A stretch of 11,433 nucleotides of DNA from Gulosibacter massiliensis (GTDB lineage Bacteria > Actinomycetota > Actinomycetes > Actinomycetales > Microbacteriaceae). The stretch is taken from assembly GCA_943325745.2 (NCBI GenBank), contig CALPQP020000012.1, positions 1 to 11,433 on the forward strand, in the 5' to 3' direction. The translations under genes and the position numbers were made by a program. The notes below the pieces were generated by a model. It was not told where the DNA came from. It worked only from the letters and a program-made list of their open reading frames with translations, and did not search any database. This document shows, one piece after another, positions 1-7,985 of this stretch; the first letter of the stretch is position 1, and every line of letters starts with the position of its first letter.

Positions 1-282
1 ATGAGCGCGGCGATTCTCACCGAAACCGCACTGTCCTTCCTCGGGTTCGGAATCACCCCTCCGGACATCTCGTTGGGTCAAATCATTTCTCAGTACAACG
101 AGGCCTTCAAGACACGGCCGTGGTTGTTCTGGTGGCCCGGCTTCTTCATCGTCGCCGTGGCGCTGTGCATCAACTTCATCGGTGACGGATTGCGCGACGC
201 ATTCGACCCGCGTCAGCGCAACATGCCCAAATCGATGAGCCTGTCGCGTCAATTCCGTGAGCTGACGGGCTGGGGCAAATAA
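1..282 (+). CDS. Peptide ABC transporter permease (DppC/OppC type), C-terminal part
   Basis: This is the last 93 codons of an inner-membrane permease that moves di- or oligopeptides together with a second permease and ABC ATPases. The visible start codon at base 1 is an internal methionine; family members are about 280-330 residues, so the 5' two thirds lie outside the window. Visible hallmarks are the A-A-I-L-T-E-T-A-L-S-F-L-G stretch (residues 3-15), which normally follows the EAA loop that contacts the ATPase, a final membrane segment at about 43-62, and the terminal G-D-G-L-R-D-A-F-D-P-R signature (61-71). The stop TAA (280-282) overlaps an ATG (282-284), the form of a translationally coupled junction, but no convincing downstream gene uses that ATG. 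The matching ATPase gene begins at 899, after an antisense gene. Substrate specificity cannot be read from this fragment. Confidence 0.9.
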   Translation: MSAAILTETALSFLGFGITPPDISLGQIISQYNEAFKTRPWLFWWPGFFIVAVALCINFIGDGLRDAFDPRQRNMPKSMSLSRQFRELTGWGK

Positions 283-296
283 TGACCGAGTCGACG

Positions 297-869
297 TCAG
301 AAGGCCAGGGCGGCTGCTGCGGCGGCGGCCAGAACGCACAACGCGACGATGAGTTGAACGTTCACGCGAGACTCAACGCGAGCGCTGTCATTCGTACGGC
401 GCTCCCAGTGCCGGCGAACGAGAGCTGCTGCTCCACCCGAGTCGCTGGTGACCAGATCGCCGGGGCGAACAGTTCCCGCGAGGTAGGTGGTCTCGGGCAG
501 GTGTTGCCCCTGGTCGCGACTGGCGATCATGGCGGCGTAGCGACTGGGTGCGGGTGCGGCCCAGACCGAGATGCGGCGATTTTTGAGGAAGAGCGTCAGT
601 CCCCACTTGGTGTCGATGCGCTCGATCGCACCCCACTCGATTTCGTGAGTCGAGACGATGTTGCGGACGTTGACTCCGGTTTCGCGGATAACGAGTCGGG
701 GTCGCCAGAATGTTGCGTAGATGGCCAGTGCAAGGAATGCGGTAACGCTTACTCCGCGCAGGGCGTCGACAATGTCGCCTGTTGCGGCGGTGGTTGCTGC
801 GGCGCCACTGAAGATAAGAATAAAGACGACGGCCAATACTCGACCGGAGCGGGACACGAACGTCGTCAT
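297..869 (-). CDS. Membrane-anchored PH-domain protein of unknown function
   Basis: The protein has 190 residues. Two hydrophobic segments near the N-terminus (about 10-29 and 38-55) are followed by a small beta-rich domain (about 57-105) resembling bacterial PH domains of Actinobacteria: P-R-L-V-I-R-E-T-G-V, then E-I-E-W-G-A-I-E-R-I-D, W-G-L-T-L-F, and W-A-A-P-A-P-S-R at 103-110. An alanine-rich hydrophobic segment ends the protein (about 169-190). The frame is open further upstream to 1058, but that extension is basic, overlaps the ABC ATPase gene, and lacks family character. The ATG at 869 places the start just before the first membrane segment, with a weak GAGAG at 871-875. Codon use is C/G-ending and normal for the window. 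The stop is only 14 bases from the permease stop (convergent), and the start is 29 bases from the divergent ATPase start. Function is unknown; a role at the membrane or cell envelope is inference. Confidence 0.72.
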   Translation of the reverse strand: MTTFVSRSGRVLAVVFILIFSGAAATTAATGDIVDALRGVSVTAFLALAIYATFWRPRLVIRETGVNVRNIVSTHEIEWGAIERIDTKWGLTLFLKNRRISVWAAPAPSRYAAMIASRDQGQHLPETTYLAGTVRPGDLVTSDSGGAAALVRRHWERRTNDSARVESRVNVQLIVALCVLAAAAAAALAF

Positions 870-886
870 GCTCTCAATGGTGTCAT

Positions 887-891
887 GGAGG
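887..891 (+). promoter_or_regulatory. Shine-Dalgarno sequence of the ABC ATPase gene
   Basis: GGAGG lies 7 bases before the ATG at 899. It fixes that start codon and argues that this gene is translated from a transcript with a leader, probably the continuing permease operon message. Confidence 0.75.
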
Positions 892-898
892 CGACTCG

Positions 899-2551
899 AT
901 GAGCGCGAACCCAGTAGTAATCGAAGCACAAAAACTCGGCGTGGACTTTTGGGTTGACGGCGAATGGGTGATGGCCGCCGAAGATTTGAGCTATTCGGTG
1001 CGCGCGGGTGAAGTCCTTGCAATCGTCGGCGAATCGGGCTCGGGGAAGTCGGCTTCATCGATGTCGTTGCTCGGACTTCTGCCCGCGAACGGTCGCGCGA
1101 CGGGACGGGTTCTTCTCAGTGGAGAAGACACGCTCACCGCGACCCCCGAACGTATTCGTGCGATTCGCGGCAGTGAAATCGCGGTGATTTTTCAAGAGCC
1201 GATGACGGCGATGAACCCGGTGTACACGATCGGGTTTCAGATTGTCGAAGCACTCAAGGTGCACTCCCCGAAACTCTCGCGGGCCGCGGCTAAGGCGAGG
1301 GCCATCGAATTGCTCGGCCTCGTCGAATTGCCCGACCCACAGAAAGCCTTCGATTCGTACCCGCACCAGTTATCGGGTGGTCAGCGCCAGCGCGCGATGA
1401 TCGCGCAATCGATTTCGTGTGACCCCAAAGTGCTCATCGCCGACGAGCCGACCACGGCTCTCGACGTCACGATTCAGGCAGAAATTCTCGACCTGCTTCG
1501 ATCGCTCAACGAGCGACTCGGCACCGGCATCATTCTCATTACCCACGACATGGGCGTCGTCGCCGACATGGCCGACCACGTTCTTGTGATGAAGAGTGGA
1601 CGCGTCGTCGAATCCGGTTCGGTCATTGACATTTACAAACACGCCAAGGTCGCCTATACCCAGGAACTTCTCGCAGCCGTCCCGCACCTCGGCACCGGCG
1701 CAGCGTCCGGAAAAAAGGCAGCCTCGCACAAGGGGGAAACCCCGGTGCTCTCGTTGAAGAACGTCGATATCACCTACCCGAAGCGCGGGCGCGTCGCGGC
1801 GTTCCGTGCAGCCGAAGACGTGTCGATTGATATTTACCCCGGTGAAGTGCTCGGACTCGTCGGTGAGTCGGGATCGGGCAAAACCACAATCGGCCGGGCG
1901 GTCGTCGGGCTGTTGCCCGTGTCGCGCGGCGCTATCACTGTGGCCGGACAGGACATGGTCAACGTGTCGGTGAAAGACCTGCGCGAGGTTCGTCGCCAAA
2001 TCGGGATCGTGTTCCAAGACCCCGGCTCGTCACTCAACCCCCGTTGGCCCATCGGTCAGAGTATCGGCGAACCGCTCGTGCTCAATGGCGGGCACAGTTC
2101 TGAGCAGATTTCGGCCCGCGTCGAGGACTTGCTCGACATGGTCGAACTGCCGCGCACCTACCGCAACCGATACCCCCACGAGCTCTCGGGGGGACAGCGT
2201 CAGCGTGTCGGCATCGCCCGTGCTCTCGCCCTCAACCCCGCGATTTTGGTGGCGGACGAACCGACCTCCGCGCTCGATGTTTCCGTACAGGCCCGCGTTT
2301 TGGACCTTCTCACGACCATTCAAAAGGTGCAAAAGTTTGCGATTTTGTTCATCTCGCACGACCTCGCGGTCATCGATATGCTCAGTGACCGAATTGCGGT
2401 CATGCATAACGGTAAAATCGTAGAGCAGGGTTCGACGGATCAGATTCTGCGTAACCCGCAAGACCCCTACACAAAGAGGCTCATCGCCGCCGTGCCCGTT
2501 CCGGATCCAGAGGAACAACGCGTGCGTCGACGTGCGCGCACCACTACCTAA
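899..2551 (+). CDS. Peptide ABC transporter ATPase, fused DppD-DppF type (two ABC domains)
   Basis: A 550-residue cytoplasmic ATPase with two complete nucleotide-binding domains that powers peptide uptake. Domain 1: Walker A G-E-S-G-S-G-K-S at 44-51, Q-loop Q99, signature L-S-G-G-Q-R-Q-R at 158-165, Walker B ending in catalytic E183, H-loop H216. Domain 2: Walker A G-E-S-G-S-G-K-T at 322-329, Q373, L-S-G-G-Q-R-Q-R at 429-436, E454, H487. Both sites therefore look catalytically competent. The Y-T-Q-E-L-L-A-A-V-P (253-262) and Y-T-K-R-L-I-A-A-V-P (524-533) motifs are the usual ends of each oligopeptide ABC domain; a lysine/alanine linker joins them. E. coli has separate DppD and DppF, whereas the fused form is common in Actinobacteria. 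The gene belongs functionally with the permease ending at 282, from which the antisense PH-domain gene separates it. typA follows after 11 bases. Confidence 0.95.
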   Translation: MSANPVVIEAQKLGVDFWVDGEWVMAAEDLSYSVRAGEVLAIVGESGSGKSASSMSLLGLLPANGRATGRVLLSGEDTLTATPERIRAIRGSEIAVIFQEPMTAMNPVYTIGFQIVEALKVHSPKLSRAAAKARAIELLGLVELPDPQKAFDSYPHQLSGGQRQRAMIAQSISCDPKVLIADEPTTALDVTIQAEILDLLRSLNERLGTGIILITHDMGVVADMADHVLVMKSGRVVESGSVIDIYKHAKVAYTQELLAAVPHLGTGAASGKKAASHKGETPVLSLKNVDITYPKRGRVAAFRAAEDVSIDIYPGEVLGLVGESGSGKTTIGRAVVGLLPVSRGAITVAGQDMVNVSVKDLREVRRQIGIVFQDPGSSLNPRWPIGQSIGEPLVLNGGHSSEQISARVEDLLDMVELPRTYRNRYPHELSGGQRQRVGIARALALNPAILVADEPTSALDVSVQARVLDLLTTIQKVQKFAILFISHDLAVIDMLSDRIAVMHNGKIVEQGSTDQILRNPQDPYTKRLIAAVPVPDPEEQRVRRRARTTT

Positions 2552-2555
2552 AGGA
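2550..2555 (+). promoter_or_regulatory. Shine-Dalgarno sequence of typA
   Basis: AAAGGA starts within the stop codon of the preceding ATPase gene and sits 7 bases before the typA ATG at 2563. This supports co-transcription of the two genes. Confidence 0.65.
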
Positions 2556-2562
2556 TTTCATC

Positions 2563-4470
2563 ATGGCAATTGCCACACGCAACGATCTTCGAAATGTGGC
2601 GATCGTCGCTCACGTTGACCACGGCAAGACCACTCTTGTCGACGCGATGCTTCGGCAGACCGGTTCGTTCGCGGCGCACGGTTCGGTCGAGGACCGCGTC
2701 ATGGACTCGAACGACCTTGAACGCGAAAAGGGAATCACGATTCTCGCGAAGAACACCGCGGTGTCGTATTCCGGAAAGCACGCGACAAACGGTCCCATCA
2801 CGATTAACGTCATCGACACCCCCGGCCACGCCGACTTCGGTGGCGAGGTCGAACGCGGACTGTCGATGGTCGACGGTGTCGTCCTGCTCGTCGACGCGAG
2901 TGAGGGCCCGCTTCCCCAAACCCGTTTCGTTCTGCGCAAGGCGCTCGAGGCGAAGCTCCCCGTCATTCTTCTCGTCAACAAGACCGACCGCCCCGACGCG
3001 CGAATCGACGAGGTCGTTCACGAGTCACAGGACCTTCTTCTCGGTCTCGCTTCGGACCTGCACGACGATGTCCCCGACCTCGACCTCGACGGCATCCTCG
3101 ACCTGCCCATCGTCTACGCATCGGGTCGTAATGGCGCCGCATCGTGGAACCGCCCTGCGGACGGCTCGCTTCCCGACAACGACGACCTCGAGCCACTGTT
3201 CGACGCGATTCTCAAACACATACCCGCGCCGACGCACGACACCGACCACCCGTTGCAGGCTCATGTCACCAACCTTGACGCATCGCCGTTCCTCGGGCGT
3301 ATCGCGCTTCTCCGTATTTTCCACGGCGAGCTCAAAAAGGGCCAGACCGTTGCGTGGATGAAGCACGACGGAACCGTTGAAAACGTTCGCATCACGGAAT
3401 TGCTCGCCACCAAAGCACTCGAGCGCGTCCCCGCCGAGTCGGCGTCGGCTGGTGACATCGTCGCGGTTGCTGGTTTTGAGAACATCACCATCGGCGAGAC
3501 CATCGCCGACATGAACGACCCACGCGCGCTTCCCGTCATCACGGTGGACGATCCTGCGATCTCGATGACCATCGGAACCAACACCTCGCCGCTGGTCGGC
3601 AAGGTCAAGGGCCACAAGCTCACGGGACGCATGGTCAAGGACCGTCTCGACCGGGAACTCATCGGTAACGTCTCGGTTCGACTCGTCGACATTGGCCGGC
3701 CCGACGCCTGGGAAATCCAGGGTCGAGGTGAACTCGCGTTGGCGATTCTCGTCGAGAACATGCGACGCGAAGGGTTCGAACTCACCGTCGGAAAGCCACA
3801 GGTTGTCACCAAGAAGGTCAACGGTGCGACACACGAGCCGTTCGAGCACCTCACCGTGGATGCCCCGGAGGAATACCTCGGTGCGATTACGCAGCTTCTT
3901 GCCGCTCGTAAGGGTCGAATGGAGGGGATGACGAACCACGGAACCGGCTGGGTCCGCATGGAGTTCATCGTTCCGTCGCGTGGACTCATCGGTTTCCGCA
4001 CCGAATTTCTGACGATTTCGCGCGGTACCGGCATCGCCAACGCCATCGCGCACGGATACGGCCCGTGGGCCGGTCAGATCATCACTCGTCAGAACGGTTC
4101 GATCGTGTCGGACCGTCAGGGTGTCGCGACGCCGTTCGCCATGATGGCCCTGCAAGAGCGCATGGCGTTCTTCGTTCAGCCCGGTGACGAGGTTTACGAG
4201 GGCATGGTCGTCGGAGAGAACGCGCGCGCCGATGACATGGACGTCAACGTGACGAAAGAAAAGCAACTCAACAACATTCGTTCATCGACGTCGGAAATCC
4301 TCGAGAAGATGACGCCGCCTCGCGACATGACGCTCGAGGAGTGTCTCGAATTCGCGCGCGAAGACGAGTGTGTCGAGGTGACGCCTGCAAAGGTTCGTAT
4401 TCGCAAGGTCGAACTCGAGCAAAACCTGCGTGCGCGGGCTGCGTCACGCCTCAAGCGCCAGAACGAATAG
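2563..4470 (+). CDS. typA: Translational GTPase TypA/BipA
   Basis: A 635-residue ribosome-associated GTPase of the EF-G-like family; family members act in ribosome assembly and stress or cold adaptation. GTPase motifs: G1 A-H-V-D-H-G-K-T (16-23), G2 threonine T59 after E-R-E-K-G-I, G3 D-T-P-G-H (85-89), G4 N-K-T-D (139-142), G5 near Y-A-S-G (185-188). Domain III/V signatures follow: G-R-G-E-L-A-L-A-I-L-V-E (387-398) and P-S-R-G-L-I-G-F-R-T-E-F (471-482). The TypA-specific C-terminal domain contains K-E-K-Q-L-N-N-I-R (565-573) and the E-D-E-C-V-E-V-T-P end (600-608). E. coli TypA has about 607 residues; the longer basic tail here is usual for Actinobacteria. Codon use is strongly biased to C-ending codons, as expected for a well-expressed gene. 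The start is set by AAAGGA and by the conserved N-terminus. It probably shares a transcript with the peptide ABC ATPase upstream. Confidence 0.97.
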   Translation: MAIATRNDLRNVAIVAHVDHGKTTLVDAMLRQTGSFAAHGSVEDRVMDSNDLEREKGITILAKNTAVSYSGKHATNGPITINVIDTPGHADFGGEVERGLSMVDGVVLLVDASEGPLPQTRFVLRKALEAKLPVILLVNKTDRPDARIDEVVHESQDLLLGLASDLHDDVPDLDLDGILDLPIVYASGRNGAASWNRPADGSLPDNDDLEPLFDAILKHIPAPTHDTDHPLQAHVTNLDASPFLGRIALLRIFHGELKKGQTVAWMKHDGTVENVRITELLATKALERVPAESASAGDIVAVAGFENITIGETIADMNDPRALPVITVDDPAISMTIGTNTSPLVGKVKGHKLTGRMVKDRLDRELIGNVSVRLVDIGRPDAWEIQGRGELALAILVENMRREGFELTVGKPQVVTKKVNGATHEPFEHLTVDAPEEYLGAITQLLAARKGRMEGMTNHGTGWVRMEFIVPSRGLIGFRTEFLTISRGTGIANAIAHGYGPWAGQIITRQNGSIVSDRQGVATPFAMMALQERMAFFVQPGDEVYEGMVVGENARADDMDVNVTKEKQLNNIRSSTSEILEKMTPPRDMTLEECLEFAREDECVEVTPAKVRIRKVELEQNLRARAASRLKRQNE

Positions 4471-4482
4471 GCGCGACGGGGA

Positions 4483-4488
4483 TAGGCT
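4483..4488 (+). promoter_or_regulatory. Putative -10 element of the FAH-family gene (leaderless start)
   Basis: TAGGCT ends 6 bases before the GTG start codon at 4495. No Shine-Dalgarno sequence and no clear -35 box are seen. The spacing would place the transcription start at or next to the start codon. The same hexamer occurs before tRNA-Gln (8091-8096). Confidence 0.5.
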
Positions 4489-4494
4489 GAGCCT

Positions 4495-5274
4495 GTGAAG
4501 GTCGTGCGGTTTAGCCATGACGGGGAACCCCGCTACGGAGTGATTGACGGGGACGTCGTCACTCTGGTCGAGGGTGACCCGATTCACGATGGAATCACGA
4601 CGACGAGCGACACCGTCGCGCTGTCCGACATCACGCTATTGGCGCCGGTGGCGCCCTCCAAGGTGATTTGTGTCGGGATGAATTTTGCCGAACACGCGGC
4701 AGAGATGCATCACGACGGTCCTCAGACGCCGCTCATATTCCTCAAGCCGCCGACAACGGTTATTGGCCCAGGCGAGGACATCATTCTGCCCCCCGTCGAG
4801 GGACGAATCGTTCACGAGGGCGAACTTGCGATTGTCATCGGGTCTGTTGCGCATCGCATCCCCGAAAAGAACTGGGCCGACGTCGTCTTTGGATACACGA
4901 TCGCCAACGATGTGTCCGCTCGAGACGTCATGTTTGCCGATGGTCAGTGGGCGCGCGCCAAGGGATTCGATACGTTCTGTCCCGTCGGTCCGTGGATCGA
5001 GACAGAATTCGACCCGTTCGCGCACAACGAGATCACGACCCGCGTTGACGGTGAGGTGCGCCGACACGGCTTCACCGGCGACATGACTCACAAGGTTCCC
5101 GAGATTATTGCGTTTGTGTCGAACGCCTTCACCCTGTACCCCGGCGACATCATCTGCACGGGAACACCCGCTGGGCTCGGTGGGTTCGTCGACGGACAAA
5201 CTGTCGAGATCACGATTGACGGCATCGGGACGCTCTCGAACCCAGCCAAAAACCGCGACGACCGCGTTTCCTGA
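4495..5274 (+). CDS. Fumarylacetoacetate hydrolase (FAH) family protein
   Basis: A 259-residue cytoplasmic enzyme of the FAH superfamily, which cleaves or decarboxylates 2-oxo acids such as acylpyruvates and oxaloacetate using a divalent metal. The metal ligands are E108 and E110 in H-E-G-E-L-A-I-V-I-G (107-116) and D139 in N-D-V-S-A-R-D (138-144). Conserved K156 in K-G-F-D-T-F (156-161) and the T-G-T-P-A-G loop (222-227) complete the active site. A short N-terminal domain (about 1-50) precedes the core, as in the 2-hydroxyhepta-2,4-diene-1,7-dioate isomerase-like and fumarylpyruvate hydrolase-like members. The start is GTG, chosen because M-K-V-V-R-F matches the family's usual N-terminus and a -10 box sits directly upstream. 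The stop TGA overlaps the MFS start by one base (TGATG), so the two genes are almost certainly co-transcribed. The exact substrate cannot be told from sequence; no aromatic-degradation genes are nearby. Confidence 0.9.
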   Translation: MKVVRFSHDGEPRYGVIDGDVVTLVEGDPIHDGITTTSDTVALSDITLLAPVAPSKVICVGMNFAEHAAEMHHDGPQTPLIFLKPPTTVIGPGEDIILPPVEGRIVHEGELAIVIGSVAHRIPEKNWADVVFGYTIANDVSARDVMFADGQWARAKGFDTFCPVGPWIETEFDPFAHNEITTRVDGEVRRHGFTGDMTHKVPEIIAFVSNAFTLYPGDIICTGTPAGLGGFVDGQTVEITIDGIGTLSNPAKNRDDRVS

Positions 5275-6476
5275 TGCCTGGCACGGTCGACGACGTCCGT
5301 CGCATTCGTCGGGCGCTCATCGCGGGGCAGGTCTTCGCGGGCATCGGTCTGGGGTCTGCGATCTCGGTTGGCTCGCTACTTGCCGCGCACATCGCCGGCG
5401 GTGACTCCGCAGCCGGGCTCGCGGCGACGATGTCGACGCTGGGTTCCGCGGTCGCCGCAATTCCACTGGCACGGGTCGCGATGCAACGAGGCCGGCGGCT
5501 CGCGCTGACCATGGGTGCGTCCATCGCCATTCTCGGTGCCACACTCATCATCGTCGCGGGTGGGCTCATGTCGTTGCCGCTCGTGCTTCTCGGACTCTTG
5601 GGCCTCGGCGTCGGTGGTGCCGTGAACCTGCAGGCGCGATTCGCCGTCACGGATTATTCCTCGGCGGAAAATCGCGGGCGCGACTTGTCCATGGTGGTCT
5701 GGGCGACGACCGTCGGAGCGATTATTGGGCCAAACCTCAACGGCATCGGTGTCGTTCTTGGCGACGCGCTCGGAATGCCCGAATTGACGGGACCCTTTAT
5801 CTTCACCGTCGCCGCCCAACTGTCCGCCGCGTCCATGTACTGGCGGGGGATTGGTCCCAACGTTCCCACGATGACCGTCACGCGAACGGCAGCAACCGCG
5901 GCAGCAAAACTGTCGCGCTCGGTCCCGTTCGCCATCGCGGTAATCGGACTCGGTCACGCCACCATGGTGGCCGTCATGGCGATGACGCCCATTCACCTCG
6001 TTCACGACGGTGCGAGCGTTGGCGAAGCCAGTTTCGTCATTTCGTTGCACGTCGCCGGCATGTATGCACTGTCGCCGGTGTTCGGAATTCTCAGCGACAG
6101 GGTGGGGCGTGTCCCGGTGCTGATCTTTGGTCAGGCGGTCTTGGCAATCAGCCTCGCACTGACGGCCTTCTTTTCGACAAACCCCACCATGGTGACAATT
6201 GGGCTCGTCCTCCTCGGCCTTGGCTGGAGTGCCAACACAGTGGCGGGCAGTGCCCTTGTCGGCGAACTCTCGCAAGGACCGAAGCGCCTCACGATTCAGG
6301 GTCGAAGTGACGCGGCCATGAGCGCATCCGGGGCTTTGGCTGGGGTCCTCGCCGGTCCCGCGGTCACGGCGCTGGGCTATTCGGGGCTATCGTTCGCAGC
6401 GCTCGCTTTCGTGGCCTCTGCGGGTGCCTTGATTGCCCTGATTGTCACCCTGCGGTCCCGCGAATCCGCGGAATAG
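5274..6476 (+). CDS. Major facilitator superfamily transporter
   Basis: A 400-residue integral membrane protein with about 12 hydrophobic segments, arranged as two six-helix halves separated by a loop near 192-216. The loop between helices 2 and 3 carries R-V-A-M-Q-R-G-R-R (67-75), and the equivalent loop of the second half has G-I-L-S-D-R-V-G-R (271-279), the MFS motif-A pattern that gates the transport cycle. The substrate cannot be predicted; drug/metabolite efflux is the usual guess for this type. The start ATG overlaps the FAH-gene stop (TGATG) and has no Shine-Dalgarno sequence of its own, so translation probably depends on coupling. The stop codon TAG forms the first three bases of the putative gltX -10 box. 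In M. tuberculosis an MFS gene also lies beside a FAH-family gene and gltX, as I recall, which supports a conserved neighbourhood rather than a functional link. Confidence 0.9.
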   Translation: MPGTVDDVRRIRRALIAGQVFAGIGLGSAISVGSLLAAHIAGGDSAAGLAATMSTLGSAVAAIPLARVAMQRGRRLALTMGASIAILGATLIIVAGGLMSLPLVLLGLLGLGVGGAVNLQARFAVTDYSSAENRGRDLSMVVWATTVGAIIGPNLNGIGVVLGDALGMPELTGPFIFTVAAQLSAASMYWRGIGPNVPTMTVTRTAATAAAKLSRSVPFAIAVIGLGHATMVAVMAMTPIHLVHDGASVGEASFVISLHVAGMYALSPVFGILSDRVGRVPVLIFGQAVLAISLALTAFFSTNPTMVTIGLVLLGLGWSANTVAGSALVGELSQGPKRLTIQGRSDAAMSASGALAGVLAGPAVTALGYSGLSFAALAFVASAGALIALIVTLRSRESAE

Positions 6477-6479
6477 ACT
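6474..6479 (+). promoter_or_regulatory. Putative -10 element of gltX
   Basis: TAGACT ends 9 bases before the gltX ATG at 6489 and contains the MFS stop codon TAG. No Shine-Dalgarno sequence lies in the 12 bases before the ATG. A leaderless or nearly leaderless transcript is likely, though the spacing is slightly longer than in the other cases here. Confidence 0.4.
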
Positions 6480-6488
6480 GACAACGAT

Positions 6489-7985
6489 ATGAAGACTCCG
6501 TTCTCCACTGCCATGGGCAGCGACATCCGCGTTCGTTTTTGCCCGTCACCAACGGGCACACCGCACGTCGGGCTCATTCGAACCTGCCTGTTCAACTGGG
6601 CCTACGCCCGTCACGTTGGTGGAACGTTCATTTTCCGCATCGAAGACACCGACGCCGAACGTGACTCGGAAGAGTCGTACGAGCAACTGTTGGATGCCCT
6701 GAGTTGGCTCGGTCTCGACTGGGACGAGGGCGTGGTCACGGGCGGACCCCACGAGCCGTATCGCCAGTCCCAGCGCTCCGCGATTTATCAAGAGATCATC
6801 GATTCGCTTCTCGCGTCGGGACACCTGTACGAATCGTTTGTCACGCCCGAGGAAATGGAAGCGCGGAACGTCGCCGCAGGTCGTGACCCCAAGATGGGCT
6901 ATGACAACTTCGAGCGTGACCTGACCGCCGACGAGCGCGCCGCGTTTCACGCCGAGGGCCGTCAGCCGGCGCTGCGGCTTCGCGTTCCCGCGGAAGACCT
7001 CGGTTTTGACGACCTCATTCGTGGACCCATCACTTTCCCCGTCGGCACGACAACCGACTTCGTCGTGGTTCGTCCGAACGGCGCGCCACTTTACACATTC
7101 GTGAACCCCGTGGACGACGCGCTCATGGGAGTCACCCACGTTTTGCGTGGAGAAGACCTGTTGTCATCGACGCCTCGCCAGATTGCTCTGTACCACGCGC
7201 TCATCGAAGTGGGCGTGACGACGTTCGTGCCGCGATTCGGTCACCTTCCCTACGTCATGGGCGAGGGCAACAAGAAGTTGTCGAAGCGCGACCCGGAATC
7301 GAACCTGTTCCACCACCGAGACCGCGGTTTCGTTCGCGAGGGGCTGCTGAATTACCTGTCGTTGTTGGGATGGTCGATCGCGGCGGATCGCGATATCTTC
7401 ACCGTCGACGAGATGATTGCCGCATTCGATGTCGCCGACGTCAACCCGAACCCCGCGCGATTCGACCTGAAAAAAGCCGAATCGATCAACGGTGATCACA
7501 TTCGCCTGTTGTCGCATGACGAGTTCATCGATCGATCGCTGCCGTACCTCCAGGCGGCCAACTTGGTTGAGGCCAACCCGACGAGCCACCAGCGTGCTCG
7601 CCTCACCGAAATTGCGCCACACATTCAGGAACGTACCCAGTTGATGAGCGAGATTCCCGAGATGATTCGGTTCCTCTTAACCGAGGATGCCGACCTCACT
7701 GTCACCGACGATGCCAGGGCGACACTCGATGTCGATTCTCCTCGAATTCTTGATGCCGCCCGCGCGGCGCTCGTGGACCTCGCAGATTGGTCGACAACCA
7801 ACATCGAAGAGACGCTTCGCGCCTCTCTGATCGAGGGACTCGAACTGAAGCCGCGCAGCGCGTTTGGTGCGGTGCGAACCGCCATCTCGGGTCGTCGAAT
7901 CAGTCCGCCGCTTTTTGAATCGATGGAAATCCTGGGACGTGAATCCAGCCTCGCCCGCATCGCCTCGCTGCGAGCCTCACTGTGA
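6489..7985 (+). CDS. gltX: Glutamyl-tRNA synthetase
   Basis: A 498-residue class I aminoacyl-tRNA synthetase that attaches glutamate to tRNA-Glu. The Rossmann-fold core starts with V-R-F-C-P-S-P-T-G (15-23); the HIGH-type motif is P-H-V-G (25-28); F-R-I-E-D-T-D (49-55) and H-V-L-R-G-E-D-L (217-224) bind ATP and glutamate; the KMSKS-type motif is K-L-S-K-R (263-267). The C-terminal half is the alpha-helical anticodon-binding region. The cysteine cluster that binds zinc in E. coli GltX is absent: the corresponding stretch reads Y-E-S-F-V-T-P (114-120). Many Actinobacteria have no GlnRS, and there a non-discriminating GltX also mischarges tRNA-Gln for GatCAB. Both tRNA genes lie just downstream, which fits that role, but it is inference. 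The start at 6489 is preferred over the methionine at residue 9 because of the upstream -10 box; the choice is not certain. Confidence 0.97.
   Translation: MKTPFSTAMGSDIRVRFCPSPTGTPHVGLIRTCLFNWAYARHVGGTFIFRIEDTDAERDSEESYEQLLDALSWLGLDWDEGVVTGGPHEPYRQSQRSAIYQEIIDSLLASGHLYESFVTPEEMEARNVAAGRDPKMGYDNFERDLTADERAAFHAEGRQPALRLRVPAEDLGFDDLIRGPITFPVGTTTDFVVVRPNGAPLYTFVNPVDDALMGVTHVLRGEDLLSSTPRQIALYHALIEVGVTTFVPRFGHLPYVMGEGNKKLSKRDPESNLFHHRDRGFVREGLLNYLSLLGWSIAADRDIFTVDEMIAAFDVADVNPNPARFDLKKAESINGDHIRLLSHDEFIDRSLPYLQAANLVEANPTSHQRARLTEIAPHIQERTQLMSEIPEMIRFLLTEDADLTVTDDARATLDVDSPRILDAARAALVDLADWSTTNIEETLRASLIEGLELKPRSAFGAVRTAISGRRISPPLFESMEILGRESSLARIASLRASL

Noticed and set aside
282..902. Glycine/cysteine-rich 206-codon frame on the plus strand as a real gene
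   Set aside because: It is the complement of the PH-domain gene: its cysteine and glycine runs lie opposite alanine codons, and it has no known domain. The minus-strand product has membrane segments and a recognisable PH-like domain. It is kept as a finding only because of its junctions.
870..1058. Upstream extension of the minus-strand PH-domain gene to an ATG at 1058
   Set aside because: The extra 63 residues are arginine/proline/serine-rich, overlap the well-supported ABC ATPase start, and precede a better start just before the first membrane segment.
3025..4266. 413-codon frame on the minus strand
   Set aside because: It is antisense to typA, whose motifs are complete. The frame is long because of typA's strong codon bias; its product has no recognisable domain.
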